A stretch of DNA of 29,958 bases from JAEVZK01 sp038202925 (GTDB taxonomy: Bacteria; Armatimonadota; Fimbriimonadia; Fimbriimonadales; Fimbriimonadaceae), in the NCBI GenBank assembly GCA_038202925.1, contig JBBREM010000023.1:1-29958 (forward strand), in the 5' to 3' direction. Shown here piece after piece: positions 1 through 10,182 of this stretch. The notes beneath the pieces were generated by a model. That model searched no databases. It was not told the DNA's origin and worked only from the letters and a program-made list of their open reading frames with translations. The position numbers and the translations under genes are program-made. Position 1 is the stretch's first letter, and each line of letters opens with the position of its first letter.

Positions 1-252
1 GTCGCTGAGGTCAACGGCAACGCCGTCCCCACGGGCAGCGCCTACGCCGCCGCCATCAAGGGCATTAACCCTGGCGACACCGTGAACTTCAAAGTGAAGC
101 GCGGAACCGAGGTCGTAGGCATCGCGATCACCGCCGGAACGATCATGCGGCCCACGCAGGAGATCCAGCCCGACCCGAACGCCACGTCTGCGCAGCTCCG
201 ACTGCGGGATATCTGGCTTTATCGAGGCAAGAAGGGCTGGCAGCCGCGCTAA
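1..252 (+). CDS. C-terminal fragment of a PDZ-domain protein
   Basis: The first frame is open from base 1 and ends at TAA 250-252, giving the last 83 residues of a protein that starts outside the window. The visible part reads like the second half of a PDZ domain: a 'VAEVNGNAVPTGSAYAAAI' strand and helix, then 'GDTVNFKVKRG' and a final strand 'VVGIAITAG'. This is the pattern seen in the substrate-binding PDZ of HtrA-type proteases, C-terminal processing proteases and related periplasmic proteins. About 30 residues follow the PDZ, ending 'KKGWQPR'. The catalytic part, if any, is not visible, so protease versus scaffold cannot be decided. It is convergent with dtd, with a family A repeat in the gap. 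Confidence 0.7.
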   Translation, partial: VAEVNGNAVPTGSAYAAAIKGINPGDTVNFKVKRGTEVVGIAITAGTIMRPTQEIQPDPNATSAQLRLRDIWLYRGKKGWQPR

Positions 253-340
253 CGCTTGCCTCTCTGATTCAGGCGTGCGCCGTCGCAGAAAAATGGCTGC
301 AATCGCGCGGCAGTCGGACCGTGACTCGCAACTAATAATT

Positions 341-423
341 GTCATCCCGAGCCTGCCGAGGGATCGAGCATGCGGCCAGTTCGGAACCAGGCGCTCGCTC
401 GACTCCTCCTTCGTCGGAATGAC
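341..423. repeat. Family A GTCATCC/GGATGAC repeat, short copy
   Basis: The element opens with GTCATCCCGAG and closes with GTCGGAATGAC, an imperfect terminal inverted repeat, with the family's internal GGATCGAG core. At 83 bp it is shorter than the 119-126 bp copies elsewhere in the window. It sits between two convergent genes, where it could act as a bidirectional terminator or RNA-stabilising hairpin. The left flank (253-340) shows nothing else recognisable. Confidence 0.6.
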
Positions 424-446
424 AACTCCAGATGCGGCGGCGCTAT

Positions 447-887
447 CTAGGTCTCGACCACCACAGTCACCGGCCCATCGTTGACGAGCTCGACATCCAT
501 GTGCGCGCCAAACTTGCCCGTCTCGACGTGGACGATCATCCTCAAAGCTGCCACGAACGCATCAAATAGCTCTTCGCCGCGCTCATAAGGCGCGGACTCG
601 ATAAAGCTGGGACGGCGATTTTTCGCCGTCTCTCCGTAGACGGTGAAGTTGGAAACGGCTAACACCGATCCGGGCGGGTCAAGGTCGCTCAGCGCGAGAT
701 TCATCTTGCCATCGCCGTCATTGAAGGTGCGCAGCTTGGCGATGCGACCAGCCATCTTCTCGGCGTTGCTCGCGGTATCGTCCCGATGCGCCGCGACCAG
801 AACGAGCAGGCCCACACCACAACGTCCCACCACAGTCCCATCCACCGTCACGGAAGCCCGACTTACTCGCTGAACAACCGCCTTCAC
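447..887 (-). CDS. dtd: D-aminoacyl-tRNA deacylase
   Basis: This 146-residue protein has the full length of the DTD family, which hydrolyses D-amino acids mischarged onto tRNA in the cytoplasm. The two active-site signatures are visible: 'SNFTVYGETAKNRRPSF' in the middle (family consensus SQxTLxGD..KG.RPSF) and 'NDGPVTVVVE' at the C-terminus (the Gly-Pro motif region). The N-terminus 'MKAVVQRVSRASVTV' is typical. The start codon is GTG at 885-887, chosen because it gives the standard family N-terminus. The Gln of SQFT is Asn here, which is a mild deviation. The gene is convergent with the PDZ gene and followed upstream by about 100 bp without a recognisable feature (888-991). Confidence 0.95.
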   Translation of the reverse strand: MKAVVQRVSRASVTVDGTVVGRCGVGLLVLVAAHRDDTASNAEKMAGRIAKLRTFNDGDGKMNLALSDLDPPGSVLAVSNFTVYGETAKNRRPSFIESAPYERGEELFDAFVAALRMIVHVETGKFGAHMDVELVNDGPVTVVVET

Positions 888-991
888 AGCGCAAGGCTAC
901 CGGCAGAAAGAAAACGGCGGCGCAGTCCGAAGACCGACTCCGCCGCAAGAGGTAACGGGTTCGACGCAATTCGCGATACGATGTTCAGTGG

Positions 992-1438
992 TTACAGGAA
1001 CCTGGACCGCACGCTGGGCCGATTCAAGACGATCATAGTAAAGACACCAAGCCCTAGCCCCAGCGGGATGCTCAGGCAGTTAAGCGCAGCCATGACGATA
1101 ATTCCCGTCCAATTCTTGCGCTGCTCGATCCACCTCGAAGCGAAACAATTGAGCACTGAAGTTGTCACCAAGAGGGTCGCGACGACGAAGAAAATGGACC
1201 CGAATATGCCGACAAATAGCCCCGGCGGAGGTCCCGCGTGGCCCCTCGTTTGGTCCGCGGCGACCGCCCCCGTCACCGCCGCGCCGACGATAAACAAGTA
1301 GCCGCCGACGCAGCACATCACCAGCGCCTGCATCGCCGCCCAGACCTTGTAAAGCACCGCCAACGTGCGCAGATTGTTTTCATCCATCTGCACGCGGTAT
1401 TGCTGCCATCCAGGATCGGGCGAATCGTATTCGGACAT
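992..1438 (-). CDS. Small hypothetical membrane protein
   Basis: This 148-residue protein starts at ATG (1436-1438). The N-terminal 30 residues are polar ('MSEYDSPDPGWQQYRVQMDENN'). Three or four hydrophobic segments follow, at about residues 34-57, 74-97 and 109-135, with a Gly/Pro-rich loop ('HAGPPPG') between the first two. No catalytic motif is visible. The overall plan (short acidic head and a bundle of helices ending in 'VLNRPSVRSRFL') is common among unnamed multi-pass proteins in Armatimonadota- and Planctomycetota-like genomes. It is divergent from recQ, with only 32 bp between the two starts, so their promoters must overlap. The function is unknown. Confidence 0.65.
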   Translation of the reverse strand: MSEYDSPDPGWQQYRVQMDENNLRTLAVLYKVWAAMQALVMCCVGGYLFIVGAAVTGAVAADQTRGHAGPPPGLFVGIFGSIFFVVATLLVTTSVLNCFASRWIEQRKNWTGIIVMAALNCLSIPLGLGLGVFTMIVLNRPSVRSRFL

Positions 1439-1470
1439 GACCTAGAGACGGCTGCCACGTATAATTAGCC

Positions 1471-3402
1471 GTGCCGCACGACCTCTCCGCCCAGCTTCAG
1501 AAGCACTTTGGCTTTTCCTCGTTCCGGCCTGGCCAAGAGAAAGTGATCGGGGCGTTGCTGGATGGCCGGTCCGCCCTCGCCGTCTTCCCCACCGGTTCGG
1601 GCAAGTCGCTCTGCTACCAGTTGCCCGCCCTGCAGATTGAGGGCCTCACCGTCGTCGTGTCCCCTCTCATCGCCCTGATGAAGGACCAGATCGACTTCCT
1701 GCGCGGACGGGGAATCTCAGCCGCCCGAATGGACTCGACCATTGCCCCCGAAGAAGCTCGCGAGATCAGCTCGTCGATCGCCGATGGCACGCTCAAATTG
1801 CTCTATATCGCCCCCGAGCGTTTCAACAACGAGCGGTTCCTCGCCGAAATGAAGAGGGCAAACATTGGGCTCTTCGCCGTCGATGAGGCGCACTGCATCT
1901 CGGAGTGGGGCCACAACTTCCGCCCCGACTATCTCAAGCTGGCCGAAGCCGCCAAGCAGATCGGGGCTGAGCGGATACTCGCGCTTACCGCGACGGCGAC
2001 GCCGGCGGTTGTCGAGGACATCTGCCGCACTTTCGATATCTCGCCCGACGATGCGATCGTCACCGGCTTCTATCGCCCCAACCTCACCCTCTTTATGACC
2101 CCCGCCTCCCGCGAAGAACGCGACCGGCTCATCGTCTCGCGCCTTCAAGAGCGTCCCGCGGGGCCGACCATCGTCTACGTCACCTTGCAGAAAACGGCGG
2201 AAGCCATCGCCGACCACCTCGCCCAGCACAATCTCCCCGCCCGCGCCTATCACGCCGGGATGGAGCCCGAAGTGCGCCACGAAGTGCAGGAGTGGTGGAT
2301 GCGCGAGCCGGCGGGCATCGTTGTGGCCACCATTGCGTTTGGCATGGGCATCGACAAGTCCAACGTTCGCTACGTGTACCACTACAATTTGCCGAAAAGT
2401 CTGGAGAGCTATTCGCAGGAGATCGGTCGCTCGGGCCGAGACGGCGAGCCGTCTACCGTCGAGATGTTCGCCTGTCGCGACGATATTCCCGCACTCGAAA
2501 ACTTCGCGTACGGCGACACGCCCAGCGAGGAATCGCTGCGCTCGCTGGTGACGGACATCGTCAACGGGCCCGAGGAATTCGCCGTCGCGCCCTACGAGAT
2601 GTCGCTGCGGTACGACCTGCGCCAACTTGTCCTGCGCACGGCGCTGACCTACCTGGAGTTGCTCGGCGTGTTGAAGCAGGGCACGCCGTTTTACTCGGGA
2701 TATGAGATCAAGCCGAACCTGCCCGAACACGAGATCGCGGCGCAATTTCCAGGCGAGCATGCGCTGTTCGTGCGCGATCTTTTCAGGGTGTCGAAGCGCG
2801 GACGGATTTGGTACGGACTGAACCCAGAGGAAGCAGCCGCGAAGCTGGGCGTCGAGAGACGCCGGGTCATCCGCGCGCTGGAGGTATTCGAGGAGCGAAA
2901 CCTCGCAACCGTTCGCGCCGCCGACGTGCGCACGCCTTACACCCGCATCGGGGAGGGACTTGATCCCGATGCTATCACGCAAGAGCTTATGCAGCGATTT
3001 AACCGCCGCGAGGAGCAGGAGATCAGCCGGCTGCAGCAGGTGGTCGACCTTGTGGAGCATGAGGGTTGCCAGTGGAATGCGCTCGTGGGCTACTTCGGCG
3101 AGGTTCGCCCCAAGCCCTGCGGCCATTGCGCCTGGTGCCTGACCAAGCAGCGCGCCCGAATCCCAGCGGCTAGCCTGCCGGCCATCGACATCGAGCCGGA
3201 AGCGGCGAGGGCCTTATTCGACAAGTTGCCCCCAGACTTGCGCGCGCCTCGGCAGCTGGCGAAGCTGCTGTGCGGCCTCTCCTCGCCCTCGACGAGCAAG
3301 CTTAAGCTGACGCGCGATGGGCTGTTCGGCCATTTGGAGGAGCATCGATTTGGCGACGTCCTCGCCTGGTGCGAACTGGTCGTCGCTCCCGTCCCTGCAT
3401 AG
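1471..3402 (+). CDS. recQ: ATP-dependent DNA helicase RecQ
   Basis: This 643-residue superfamily 2 3'-5' helicase takes part in recombination and replication-fork repair. Motif I is 'FPTGSGKS' (about residues 39-46), motif II 'DEAHCISEWGHNFRPDY' (from 138) includes the RecQ aromatic-rich loop, and motif VI 'QEIGRSGRDGE' is present. Zinc-binding cysteines are visible at about 533, 550, 553 and 556 ('CGHCAWC'). The C-terminus after the winged helix does not look like a classical HRDC domain. Instead it has a helical 'LTRDGLFGHLEEHRFGDVLAWCE' segment seen in a subset of RecQ proteins. The start is GTG 1471-1473, because 'DLSAQLQKHFGFSSFRPGQ' is the family N-terminus. The usual 'SQWGHDFR' is 'SEWGHNFR' here, a known subgroup variant. 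Confidence 0.95.
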   Translation: MPHDLSAQLQKHFGFSSFRPGQEKVIGALLDGRSALAVFPTGSGKSLCYQLPALQIEGLTVVVSPLIALMKDQIDFLRGRGISAARMDSTIAPEEAREISSSIADGTLKLLYIAPERFNNERFLAEMKRANIGLFAVDEAHCISEWGHNFRPDYLKLAEAAKQIGAERILALTATATPAVVEDICRTFDISPDDAIVTGFYRPNLTLFMTPASREERDRLIVSRLQERPAGPTIVYVTLQKTAEAIADHLAQHNLPARAYHAGMEPEVRHEVQEWWMREPAGIVVATIAFGMGIDKSNVRYVYHYNLPKSLESYSQEIGRSGRDGEPSTVEMFACRDDIPALENFAYGDTPSEESLRSLVTDIVNGPEEFAVAPYEMSLRYDLRQLVLRTALTYLELLGVLKQGTPFYSGYEIKPNLPEHEIAAQFPGEHALFVRDLFRVSKRGRIWYGLNPEEAAAKLGVERRRVIRALEVFEERNLATVRAADVRTPYTRIGEGLDPDAITQELMQRFNRREEQEISRLQQVVDLVEHEGCQWNALVGYFGEVRPKPCGHCAWCLTKQRARIPAASLPAIDIEPEAARALFDKLPPDLRAPRQLAKLLCGLSSPSTSKLKLTRDGLFGHLEEHRFGDVLAWCELVVAPVPA

Positions 3403-3456
3403 CTCCTGCGGTTTCTGCGGTTAAGTGAAAACCACAACGAGCGGTAAAACGGAGCC

Positions 3457-4752
3457 GTGAGCTCCCACTTCGATACAATCGTCGCGCCGATCACCGGCGC
3501 GGGAGCGGCGGCGGTGGCGATTGTGCGGCTGAGCGGACCCGACGCCTGGACGATCGCGGGGAAAGTCTTCCAGCCCTGGCAACCCGACCCCCTTCGGGCG
3601 CAATACGGCCACTACCTTCATGGGGACGATGGGCTCGCCCTGCCCTTTTCGGAGGGCCACAGCTACACGGGCGAGGAGGCGGTCGAGCTTTCCATCCACG
3701 GCTCACCCGCCAGCGTGCGCGAGCTTGTCGATGTCTGCATCAAAGAAGGAGCGCGGATGGCGGAGCCGGGCGAGTTCACCCAGCGCGCCTTCCTGAACGG
3801 CCGCATCGACCTCACCCAAGCCGAAGCGGTGCGCGATACGATCGAAGCCCGCACCGAGTCACAGCTGCGCCTCGCCAACCTGCAGCGTGACGGCTCTATC
3901 AGGCGGCGCGTTCATGCGGTGCGCGAGCTCATTCTGTCCGTGCTCTCCGCCATCGAGGCTAGCGTCGACTTCAGCGAGGAGATCGGTGACCTCGACAAGC
4001 CCGGTGCGATCGCCAAGCTCAAGCAGGCGCAAATTGAGATCGAGAAGCTGCAGGAAACCGCGGGGGCCAGTCGCATTCTTCGTTACGGATTGCGGGTCGC
4101 TATTGTTGGCCCGCCCAACGCGGGCAAGTCGTCCTTGCTCAACGCGATCCTCGGCACCGACCGCGCCATTGTCACCGAACTCCCTGGCACCACCCGCGAC
4201 TACGTGGAGGAGCAGATCGACGTCAAGGGCGTGCCCGTCGTGCTGATCGACACCGCCGGGCTGCGAGAGAGCGACGACCTCGCCGAGTCGATGGGCATCC
4301 AGCGTTCCCGCGCGGCGGCTGCGGGGGCGGATCACATTTGGTACGTCTATGATGCCGGTCTGGGCTGGAGCGAAGCCGACGAGTCGTTCGTCCAGACTGC
4401 TTCGGTGGGCGTAACGCTCGTAGGCAACAAAGCCGATCTCGCCTCCCCGACCCATGGCCTTCCCGTCAGTGCAACCCGCAGCGAAGGCATAGCCGAACTG
4501 CTGGCTGCACTTCCCATTGAAGAAGACCTAGCCCAGCGCGAAATCGCCGTCACTCCGCGCCACTCGGTCCTTTTACAGGCCGCCAAGGAGAGCCTGGAAG
4601 TGGCGGAGGGCACGCTTCGCGCCGACATCCCCTTCGATCTCGCCTCGGTCATCCTCATCGAGGCGCTTCACGCGCTGGGCCAGATCACCGGGGAAACGGC
4701 ATCGGAGGACGTGATCACCCGCATCTTCGCCGACTTCTGCATCGGCAAGTAA
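3457..4752 (+). CDS. mnmE: tRNA uridine-5-carboxymethylaminomethyl GTPase MnmE
   Basis: This is the 431-residue GTPase that, with MnmG, modifies the wobble uridine (U34) of tRNAs. The N-terminal tetrahydrofolate-binding domain begins 'DTIVAPITGAGAAAVAIVRLSG'. The inserted G domain has G1 'GPPNAGKSS' (218-226), G2 'PGTTRD' (243-248), G3 'DTAGL' (265-269) and G4 'NKAD' (324-327). The protein ends in the invariant 'FCIGK', which carries the catalytic cysteine. The start is GTG 3457-3459 with GGAG just upstream. It lies 54 bp after recQ on the same strand. MnmG is not in the window. The protein is slightly shorter than the usual 450-460 residues, through compact loops in the helical and G domains. 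Confidence 0.97.
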   Translation: MSSHFDTIVAPITGAGAAAVAIVRLSGPDAWTIAGKVFQPWQPDPLRAQYGHYLHGDDGLALPFSEGHSYTGEEAVELSIHGSPASVRELVDVCIKEGARMAEPGEFTQRAFLNGRIDLTQAEAVRDTIEARTESQLRLANLQRDGSIRRRVHAVRELILSVLSAIEASVDFSEEIGDLDKPGAIAKLKQAQIEIEKLQETAGASRILRYGLRVAIVGPPNAGKSSLLNAILGTDRAIVTELPGTTRDYVEEQIDVKGVPVVLIDTAGLRESDDLAESMGIQRSRAAAAGADHIWYVYDAGLGWSEADESFVQTASVGVTLVGNKADLASPTHGLPVSATRSEGIAELLAALPIEEDLAQREIAVTPRHSVLLQAAKESLEVAEGTLRADIPFDLASVILIEALHALGQITGETASEDVITRIFADFCIGK

Positions 4753-4755
4753 ACA

Positions 4756-4847
4756 GTGGCGGGGACATTCTTGTCCCCGACTGGACCGCAGGTCCAGCAA
4801 TAGGAGATCCGGCTTCGCCGGATCGGGGACAGGAATGTCCCCGCCAC
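4756..4847. repeat. Family B cloverleaf-like inverted repeat
   Basis: The element begins three bases after the mnmE stop. Arms 4756-4780 and 4823-4847 are inverted copies with one mismatch. The outer 15 bases (GTGGCGGGGACATTC and its complement) match perfectly. Inside are two further perfect 7-bp hairpins: CTGGACC-GCA-GGTCCAG (4781-4797) and GATCCGG-CTTCG-CCGGATC (4806-4824). Together they would fold as a three-arm cloverleaf in RNA or as a cruciform in DNA. Partial copies lie at 26347-26430. No T-tract follows, so a simple intrinsic terminator is not supported. Confidence 0.8.
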
Positions 4848-4896
4848 GGAAACCGGAAGGGTGCCCTTCGCGTTCAAAATAGTAGTTGACAAATCC

Positions 4897-4915
4897 CTTG
4901 ACAGCCTGACACTCA

Positions 4916-4917
<2 letters not shown>
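4897..4917 (+). promoter_or_regulatory. HAIR-like (HspR) operator candidate at clpB
   Basis: CTTGACA (4897-4903), seven bases, then ACTCAAT (4911-4917) resembles the HspR operator HAIR, CTTGAGT-N7-ACTCAAG. It matches 5 of 7 bases in the left half and 6 of 7 in the right, with the exact 7-base spacer. It ends on the first two bases of the clpB ATG, and clpB is a classical HspR target in actinobacteria. Two TTGACA hexamers (4886 and 4898) lie here as well, but no -10 box with sensible spacing is visible. No Shine-Dalgarno sequence is seen before the ATG. Confidence 0.4.
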
Positions 4918-7522
<2,605 letters not shown>

Positions 7523-7535
7523 CATCGGCTTCTAG

Positions 7536-8422
7536 CCAACGGGTAGCGAGGGCATCCTGGCCCCGTCTGGCCACGTTCTATTCGTAGGGGCAATCTGCGA
7601 AAGCATCGATTTCGCGATTATCGAGAAAGCTGTCCAACAAACCGACTTGACGGAAGCTCAGCTACGAAGTATCCATCTCGCGATTTCACCCGCCCGAAGA
7701 GATGCTCAGGATTATGCCAACGCGATTCGCCACGACTTCCAGTACCAGTTCATCCCCGCTGCATTCGAGACAATGGACGCGAAGGCGTTCGAGGCGATGT
7801 CACAGGCGAACAGCTTCTTATATCCCCATGAGGACCGCGACGATTCCGATATGATCGCGGGGGAAATGGACTGGCCAACGACTCTCCGCAAGGAAGGCGA
7901 TCTGGCACGTGCCGCCATTGCAAACTGCTCTCGTCCCTGGCTAAAGCAAGATTGATCGGCGGAGAAGGCACTCCAAAAGATCATCGACCAACGCCCCAAA
8001 ACTCCAGAGCTGAAGAAAAGCGATGGCGAATTGAGAACGGCTGGGCGAAAGCCGTTTAGAAACAACAGCTTAGGTCGATCCCAAACGGGTTGGGGCTGAT
8101 GTTGCTCTCCGAATTGGGAACCAATTACAACGGCTTCATCGGCGCTTCTTTTCGGTATCGGACTGTTCGCGAAGCGGAGCGACTGCTTGTGTCCTTGAAG
8201 CTGTACAAACTCCATTACCGAAATCTTCCTCCCAGGTTGGCCAGCCTGCAGGAACTGGGATTGCCTGGACCAGCCCCCATTGATATGTATGCTGATGCTC
8301 CGTTTCACTACGATAGAGCCCGTAGCATCTTCTGGAGCGTTGGCGAGAAGAGCGTCAACGACGGCGGGCAGGCCGAACCCAGGCGTTGGCGGGGTCCAGA
8401 CATTGTTTGGCACATCCCGTAA
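7536..8422 (+). pseudogene. Decayed paralogue of the 8491-9873 gene
   Basis: Two open stretches together match the C-terminal half of the intact neighbour. The first reads '...ESIDFAIIEKAVQQTDLTEAQLRSIH', aligning with 'SIDELLFRSIIAAASRGLFTPAQLREL'. It is broken by an in-frame TGA at 7953-7955, after which the same frame continues ('SAEKALQKIIDQRPKTPELKK'). Near 8080-8095, in a C/A/G-run region, the homology moves to another reading frame ('LGLMLLSELGTNYNGFIGASFRYRTVREAERLL...'). It then runs to TAA 8420-8422, with the shared ending 'W.GPDI.W.I'. The first 200 or so residues, including the membrane anchor, are absent. This is a degraded tandem duplicate, with one nonsense change, at least one frameshift and a lost 5' end. 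Confidence 0.8.
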
Positions 8423-8490
8423 GATGGCACCCCTCGGAAATCGAGGCACACCCCAACCCCGATGGATACCGCGGTGACGGATACTAGGTC

Positions 8491-9873
8491 ATGAACGAGA
8501 AATCTGCCCGACGTCGCAAGGTAGCGCGGATGACATTGGGGACCGTTGCAGTGCTTCTGGCGGCCACCTTCTTGTATCTCCGAAGCCTGTGGCAGATCCA
8601 CATAGACACCGCCGACTTCGATGAGCTCGTAGCGAGCGTCGGTCTCAACGCGACACCACTGCCGTCAACTGAAGTCGTGCCCTTCGAACAGCTTAAGACC
8701 ATCACCCATGTTGCCGGGAGCCCCGGCGGGTTGCCATGGGGCATTACGACTGCGAGCTATCACTCCGACGTCGAGATCGGCGCCCATGCGTCCGACATCA
8801 TGGCGGCGCGACAGATCACCGACCGATTCGAATCGTTCTCGGCAGGTCGCGGCTTCGATCCATCGATCATTGATATCTCTGCGATTCGACAGCAATGCCG
8901 AGCGCTCCGCCAAATCATGCTCCTCTACGCGATGCAGGCTCAGCTCGCCCTGCTTCACAAGGATTCTGCTACAGCGCTGAATCGACTGTTGAAAATGCTG
9001 GCGCTCGAAAGAAACGCCACTTCAACGGGCAACGGGGAAACCCGCCAGGAAAGCCGGATTTCTATCGATGAGCTCCTCTTTAGGTCCATCATCGCTGCGG
9101 CCTCGCGCGGCTTGTTTACTCCGGCACAACTCCGGGAGCTGTATGCGTCCGTTGAGCCGGGCGGGGCCATCGATCCGGTCGCTCAAGAATATATTCGGGA
9201 AGACCTGAAGGAAACGCTTCGAGTGTTGACCACCATCAAAAGCGCGGATGATCTTCATGGGTTAACCGATCAAGCAATGCTCACACCAAGCCAGCAGGCC
9301 ACTCTGCTTTCTGGAGAATTGGACGTTCGCGCAACCGCCGCGCTCGCGCATAAATTCGCCAATATCCTCCTGGCAAACGTAGCCAACCCTTGGAATAACC
9401 AAGATGGTTCAATACCGACATCGATAGAAGCCCTCAGCAAAATGATTCCCGGGATACCCCCGTCGGACGACAACGGCGAAATCGATTTTTTGCGAAAGCT
9501 GAAATACAAGTGGGCGCTCGTCCATACGCCCAACGTGCTCGGAATTTGGACCCTACTCATTCTTCAAGACACCGGCTTCGGGCTCGTCCGACAGTCCTTT
9601 GCCTATCGTGCGCGGCGCGATGCGACGAGGGAGATTATTGCGATCGCGTTATATCGAAAGCTGCACGCCGGCGCGTTCCCAAAGAGCCTTGATGCGTTGA
9701 AGCGATTAGGGCTCTCTGGGCCAGTTCCCAAGGATAGCTTCAGCGATTCAGCCTTCCGATATGACAGTGCGCGCCGCCTTCTATGGAGTATCGGGCCCAA
9801 CACCAAGGACGATCACGGCAAGACGGGCGCGCCATGGTGGAACGGGCCTGACATCGCGTGGAACATCGGCTAG
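8491..9873 (+). CDS. Membrane-anchored hypothetical protein
   Basis: This 460-residue protein has a single N-terminal membrane segment (about residues 12-29, 'MTLGTVAVLLAATFLYL') after a basic start ('MNEKSARRRKVAR'), so the bulk probably lies outside the membrane. The rest is helical and has no recognisable catalytic motif. The C-terminal 100 residues hold the best conserved part, ending 'ALYRKLHAGAFPKSLDALKRLGLSGPVPKD..FRYD...LLWSIG'. The same layout recurs in families of unnamed anchored proteins of Planctomycetota- and Armatimonadota-type genomes. ATG 8491 follows an AGG-type ribosome site. A degraded paralogue precedes it directly. A gene with a Tat signal starts 12 bp after its stop, suggesting co-transcription. 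The function is unknown. Confidence 0.7.
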   Translation: MNEKSARRRKVARMTLGTVAVLLAATFLYLRSLWQIHIDTADFDELVASVGLNATPLPSTEVVPFEQLKTITHVAGSPGGLPWGITTASYHSDVEIGAHASDIMAARQITDRFESFSAGRGFDPSIIDISAIRQQCRALRQIMLLYAMQAQLALLHKDSATALNRLLKMLALERNATSTGNGETRQESRISIDELLFRSIIAAASRGLFTPAQLRELYASVEPGGAIDPVAQEYIREDLKETLRVLTTIKSADDLHGLTDQAMLTPSQQATLLSGELDVRATAALAHKFANILLANVANPWNNQDGSIPTSIEALSKMIPGIPPSDDNGEIDFLRKLKYKWALVHTPNVLGIWTLLILQDTGFGLVRQSFAYRARRDATREIIAIALYRKLHAGAFPKSLDALKRLGLSGPVPKDSFSDSAFRYDSARRLLWSIGPNTKDDHGKTGAPWWNGPDIAWNIG

Positions 9874-9885
9874 GATTAAGGGACT

Positions 9886-10182
9886 ATGGGGAAACAGCTA
9901 TCTCGTCGCAGTCTCATGAAGGGCGCGGTTTCAGGAGCCGTTGCAGCCGCAATAGTTCCTTTAGCGGCCGCGCAGGAGAAGAAGCCGGCCGATGCGAACA
10001 TCGATCGACGCTTGGCTGAGACCGAGAAGAAGCTGGCGAAGCCGCTGACGCCTGAGGCCCGCAAGCTCACCCGCGAAGCCCTCAAGGCGGTCGAGAAATC
10101 GATGGCGGATCGACTCAAGACGAAGCTGCCCGAAAACAGCGAGCCGTGCATTCTCTACGTGGCCACGGAGCATAAGCGATGA
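9886..10182 (+). CDS. Small Tat-signal protein preceding amidase
   Basis: This 98-residue protein begins 'MGKQLSRRSLMKGA', a twin-arginine motif (S-R-R-S-L-M-K), followed by an alanine-rich hydrophobic stretch and 'PLAAAQE', a plausible signal-peptidase site. The mature part is about 65 residues of charged helix ('RRLAETEKKLAKPLTPEARKLTREALKAVEKSMADRLKTKLPENSEP'). No enzyme or metal motif is visible. The TGA stop overlaps the amidase start by four bases (ATGA, 10179-10182), so translation is coupled. An AAGGG site lies just upstream of its ATG. It may carry the amidase across the membrane or act as a small accessory subunit, but this is only inference from the overlap. Confidence 0.75.
   Translation: MGKQLSRRSLMKGAVSGAVAAAIVPLAAAQEKKPADANIDRRLAETEKKLAKPLTPEARKLTREALKAVEKSMADRLKTKLPENSEPCILYVATEHKR

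Noticed and set aside
1717..3126. Long 469-residue minus-strand open frame inside recQ
   Set aside because: It is an antisense shadow of a high-GC gene with an arginine- and alanine-rich translation and no domain; recQ itself is complete.
4886..4903. TTGACA hexamers as a -35 promoter for clpB
   Set aside because: Spacing to any -10-like sequence would place it at or inside the start codon region; no convincing -10 was found.
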